Assembly: GCA_050742455.1 (NCBI GenBank)
Contig: JBOGIG010000096.1
Span: forward strand, 1 to 16,044
Source of the DNA: JBOGIG01 sp050742455
Lineage (GTDB): Bacteria; Actinomycetota; Acidimicrobiia; Acidimicrobiales; JBOGIG01
Direction: 5' to 3'
DNA: 16,044 bases
This document shows positions 13,824 through 16,044 of the stretch, in pieces. A model generated the notes under the pieces. It was not told the origin of the DNA. It saw only the letters and a list, made by a program, of their open reading frames with translations, and ran no database searches. How positions within the stretch are numbered: the stretch's first letter is position 1; each line of letters starts with the position of its first letter. Position numbers and translations under genes: made by a program.

Positions 13824-14779
13824 AGGTACTCATCAGCGGGTCGCACGGCCTGATCGGCCGGGCGCTGGTCCCAGCCCTGGAATCAGCCGGCCACAACGTG
13901 ACCAGACTGGTGCGGCACGACGCTAGCCAAACCCCCCGCTCGGCCCCCGCTCCGTCCGGGCCGGTCATTTCTTGGGACCCATTTACCCGCCAGGTCGAAG
14001 AAGGTGAAGGCGACCTGTCGGGCCTGGACGGCTTCGACGCCGTGATCCACCTGGCCGGAGCCGGGATCGGAGACCGGCGCTGGAACCAGGCCCACAAAGG
14101 GGTGGTGCGGGACAGTCGGCTGGGACCCACGAAGGCCCTGGCCGAGGCGCTGGCCCGATGCCCTCGCCCTCCATCGGTGTTCGTGTGTGCTTCGGCCATC
14201 GGCTACTACGGCCCCGGATCGGCCGGGGCCCATGCCGGAGAAGCGACGCTGACCGAGGACAGCCCGCCCGGACTGGGGTTCTTGGCCCGGCTGTGCCTGG
14301 ATTGGGAGCAGGCCTGCTCGGCGCTCGCCCAAGCGGGAACCAGGGTGGTAAATGCCCGCACCGGTATCGTGCAGGCCACCACGGGCGGTGTTCTGGCCCG
14401 CCAGTTGCCCCTCTTCCGCCTGGGTCTGGGTGCCCGCCTCGGTTCAGGCCAACAGTGGGTGAGCTGGATCACCCTCGATGACGAGGTGGCGGCCATCGCA
14501 TTCGTCCTGACTAACTCGGAACTGTCCGGACCGGTCAACCTGGTGGCTCCCAATCCTGTAACCAACTCCGCCTACACCGCTGCCCTCGCCCATTCGTTGC
14601 ACCGCCCCGCCCTCCTATCGGTTCCCACCCCAGTCCTCGGCCTGGCTCTCGGCCGCGAAATGGCCTCCGAGCTCCTCCTGGCCAGTCAAAAAGTGGCGCC
14701 AACCAAGCTTGTCCAGGCCGGGTTCACCTTTCGACACCCCGAGCTGGCCGGAGCCTTGGCCTTTCTTCTCGCCGCCTGA
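13820..14779 (+). CDS. TIGR01777-family NAD(P)-binding epimerase (YfcH/SulA-like)
   Basis: A 319-residue extended short-chain-dehydrogenase-fold protein. The nucleotide-binding GSHGLIG is at 7-13, VIHLAGAGIGDRRW at 75-88, SAIGYYG at 125-131 and RTGIVQA further on. The C-terminal DUF1731-like segment ends VAPTKLVQAGFTFRHPELAGALAFLL, which is characteristic of this family. Members are annotated as sugar-nucleotide epimerases or cell-division inhibitors by similarity, but their reaction is not established. Length is slightly above the usual 300, with a Pro/Ser-rich insert at about 37-50. The GTG start overlaps the hydrolase stop as GTGA. The following flavoprotein begins 6 bp after its stop. Confidence 0.9.
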   Translation: MKVLISGSHGLIGRALVPALESAGHNVTRLVRHDASQTPRSAPAPSGPVISWDPFTRQVEEGEGDLSGLDGFDAVIHLAGAGIGDRRWNQAHKGVVRDSRLGPTKALAEALARCPRPPSVFVCASAIGYYGPGSAGAHAGEATLTEDSPPGLGFLARLCLDWEQACSALAQAGTRVVNARTGIVQATTGGVLARQLPLFRLGLGARLGSGQQWVSWITLDDEVAAIAFVLTNSELSGPVNLVAPNPVTNSAYTAALAHSLHRPALLSVPTPVLGLALGREMASELLLASQKVAPTKLVQAGFTFRHPELAGALAFLLAA

Positions 14780-14785
14780 GCCATA

Positions 14786-16015
14786 GTGTCGGATCCGCAA
14801 CATTGTGACGCGTTGGTGGTCGGGGCCGGGCCGGGCGGCGTGGCCGCCGCCGTGAGCCTGGTCCGGGCCGGACTGAAAGTGGTCATGGTGGACAAAGCCC
14901 GCTTTCCCCGCGACAAGTGCTGTGGTGACGGCCTGACCACGGCGGCCTTGCGCAACCTGGAGAGACTGGGTCTGGATCCGGGGGCGGTGCCCTCGTGGCA
15001 AGTGGTCAAAACTATCCGGGCTCGATCCCCAGGCGGCTCCACGGCCACCATGGAACTGCCCAGGGACCAGGGGGCCTATGCCGCCGTGGCTCGTCGCATC
15101 CACCTCGATGCCGCCCTGGTCGACCTGGCCCGCTCCCACGGGGTGGCGGTGTGGGAGGGAACGGGGCTGGCCACGCTGTCCCCCACCGGCGGGCCCAACG
15201 GGGTGGTGATCGGGCTGAGCACGGGGCAGTCGGTGAAGGCCGACTACGTGATCGGGGCCGACGGGGCCTGGTCGGCACTGCGCCGGTTGGCGGGCGAGGC
15301 CGACGAGGACGGGTACCGGGGTGAGTGGCATGCCTTTCGTCAGTACTTCGAGGGGGTGGGCCCCTCGGCCCGTGACCTGTGGATCTGGATGGAGGTCGAC
15401 CTGCTGCCCGGCTACGCCTGGTCCTTCCCCCTGCCCGACGGTCGGGCCAATGTGGGCATGGCCATATTGCGCCGACCGGGCCAACCCGTCGGCTTCATGG
15501 GCCAGGTGTGGGAAGGCCTGCCCCAACGAGACCACATCGCCGACGTCTTGGGATCAGGCTGTCGGGCCGAGGGCCGCCACCTGGCCTGGCCCATTCCGGC
15601 TCGTATAGGCCGAAGCTCGCTCGGCGGGTTGGGGGGCCGGGTCCTGTTCGTGGGCGACGCCGCCCGAGCCGGGGACTTCATGACCGGCGAGGGCATCGAC
15701 CAGGCCCTGCACACCGGGGTCCTGGCCGGGCGCGCCATTGCCGAGGCCGGTCCCCACCGGCCGGGACAAGCCCTGGTGACCTACTCGAAGTCCATTGCCT
15801 CCACCATGGCCGCCGATCATCGCATGTCGGAGCTGGTATCCCGGGCACTGTCCCGGCCCTGGGCGGTTAACGGCGCCATCCGCCTGGCCGGTTCCCGCCC
15901 CGGCATCGCCACCCGAGCCGGGCGCTGGCTGTTCGAGGACGAACCCCGGGCCATCGTGGCCACTCCGCGGCGCTGGCATCGCCAATTCCTGTCCCGTCCG
16001 GGGGCCTTCAGATGA
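14786..16015 (+). CDS. geranylgeranyl-reductase-family FAD-dependent oxidoreductase
   Basis: A 409-residue flavoprotein. The N-terminal FAD motif is VVGAGPGGVAAA (GxGxxG from Gly13). PRDKCCGDGL at 41-50 is the family's PRxKxCG signature, with GADGAWSALRR in the middle. FVGDAARAGDFMTGEGIDQAL (Gly290-Asp291) contacts the FAD ribityl chain. Family members saturate prenyl chains of chlorophyll, archaeal lipids or menaquinone (MenJ-type). For an actinobacterium, menaquinone side-chain reduction is one reasonable guess, but halogenase or monooxygenase-like relatives cannot be excluded. No membrane helix is evident. The GTG start lies 6 bp after the epimerase stop with no visible Shine-Dalgarno, so it is probably read as part of the operon. 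Its stop overlaps a possible further ATG. Confidence 0.88.
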   Translation: MSDPQHCDALVVGAGPGGVAAAVSLVRAGLKVVMVDKARFPRDKCCGDGLTTAALRNLERLGLDPGAVPSWQVVKTIRARSPGGSTATMELPRDQGAYAAVARRIHLDAALVDLARSHGVAVWEGTGLATLSPTGGPNGVVIGLSTGQSVKADYVIGADGAWSALRRLAGEADEDGYRGEWHAFRQYFEGVGPSARDLWIWMEVDLLPGYAWSFPLPDGRANVGMAILRRPGQPVGFMGQVWEGLPQRDHIADVLGSGCRAEGRHLAWPIPARIGRSSLGGLGGRVLFVGDAARAGDFMTGEGIDQALHTGVLAGRAIAEAGPHRPGQALVTYSKSIASTMAADHRMSELVSRALSRPWAVNGAIRLAGSRPGIATRAGRWLFEDEPRAIVATPRRWHRQFLSRPGAFR

Positions 16016-16044
16016 GACGGCCGCGCCTTCTCAGGTCAAAATAT
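16012..16044 (+). CDS. possible start of a further operon gene (partial)
   Basis: ATG at 16012 overlaps the preceding TGA (ATGA) and opens eleven codons (MRRPRLLRSKY) to the window edge. Four earlier junctions of this operon use the same 4-nt overlap, which is the only support. The protein cannot be identified from so little sequence. Confidence 0.3.
   Translation, partial: MRRPRLLRSKY

Overview
The window reads as chromosomal DNA of a high-GC actinobacterium. Three things point there. There is a mycothiol-dependent formaldehyde dehydrogenase (mscR), and mycothiol is an actinobacterial thiol. There is a single-chain 2-oxoglutarate dehydrogenase with E2-like and E1 parts fused (kgd), the arrangement known from Mycobacterium and Corynebacterium. 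Several genes also appear leaderless, with a TAnnnT -10 element six bases before the start codon. Placement in Acidimicrobiia or a related deep lineage is only a guess. Almost everything is core metabolism or translation. The one clearly accessory stretch is at about 2.74-3.63 kb.

Layout: 1-1110 (minus) is the 5' part of a NYN/PIN-like RNase fused to an S1-like RNA-binding domain; its 3' end lies outside the window. 1312-1530 (plus) is a small helical protein. 1627-2712 (minus) is mscR, with a TTG start fixed by a strong Shine-Dalgarno. A perfect 89-bp direct repeat (2738-2826 and 3545-3633) then brackets a 718-bp segment of lower GC carrying a lipoprotein gene. The repeat is the promoter and first nine codons of the following M20 metallopeptidase (3607-4944). 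The insertion therefore left both neighbours intact and gave the lipoprotein a copy of the peptidase promoter. The peptidase overlaps a HAD phosphatase (4941-5570). The phosphatase converges on, and overlaps by 8 nt, the large kgd gene (5563-9342, minus).

Divergent from kgd is ettA (9419-11098), an ABC-F translation factor. After a 25-nt gap holding its own -10 element comes a tight plus-strand operon: queD, queC, queE, an alpha/beta hydrolase, a TIGR01777-type epimerase and a geranylgeranyl-reductase-family flavoprotein. A possible next gene starts at 16012. All these junctions except the last full one are 4-nt ATGA/GTGA overlaps. QueD, QueC and QueE together convert dihydroneopterin triphosphate to preQ0, the precursor of queuosine and other 7-deazaguanines. 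The genes that would use preQ0 (queF, tgt, queA, or dpdA-type DNA modification genes) are not in the window.

No stretch above 300 bases lacks a gene. I saw no rRNA, tRNA, CRISPR array, transposase or integrase. The most unusual feature is the repeat-bracketed lipoprotein cassette. Others worth a look are the NYN-S1 fusion, the recurring TAnnnT-N6-start pattern, and a Gln in QueE at a position that is normally Thr.
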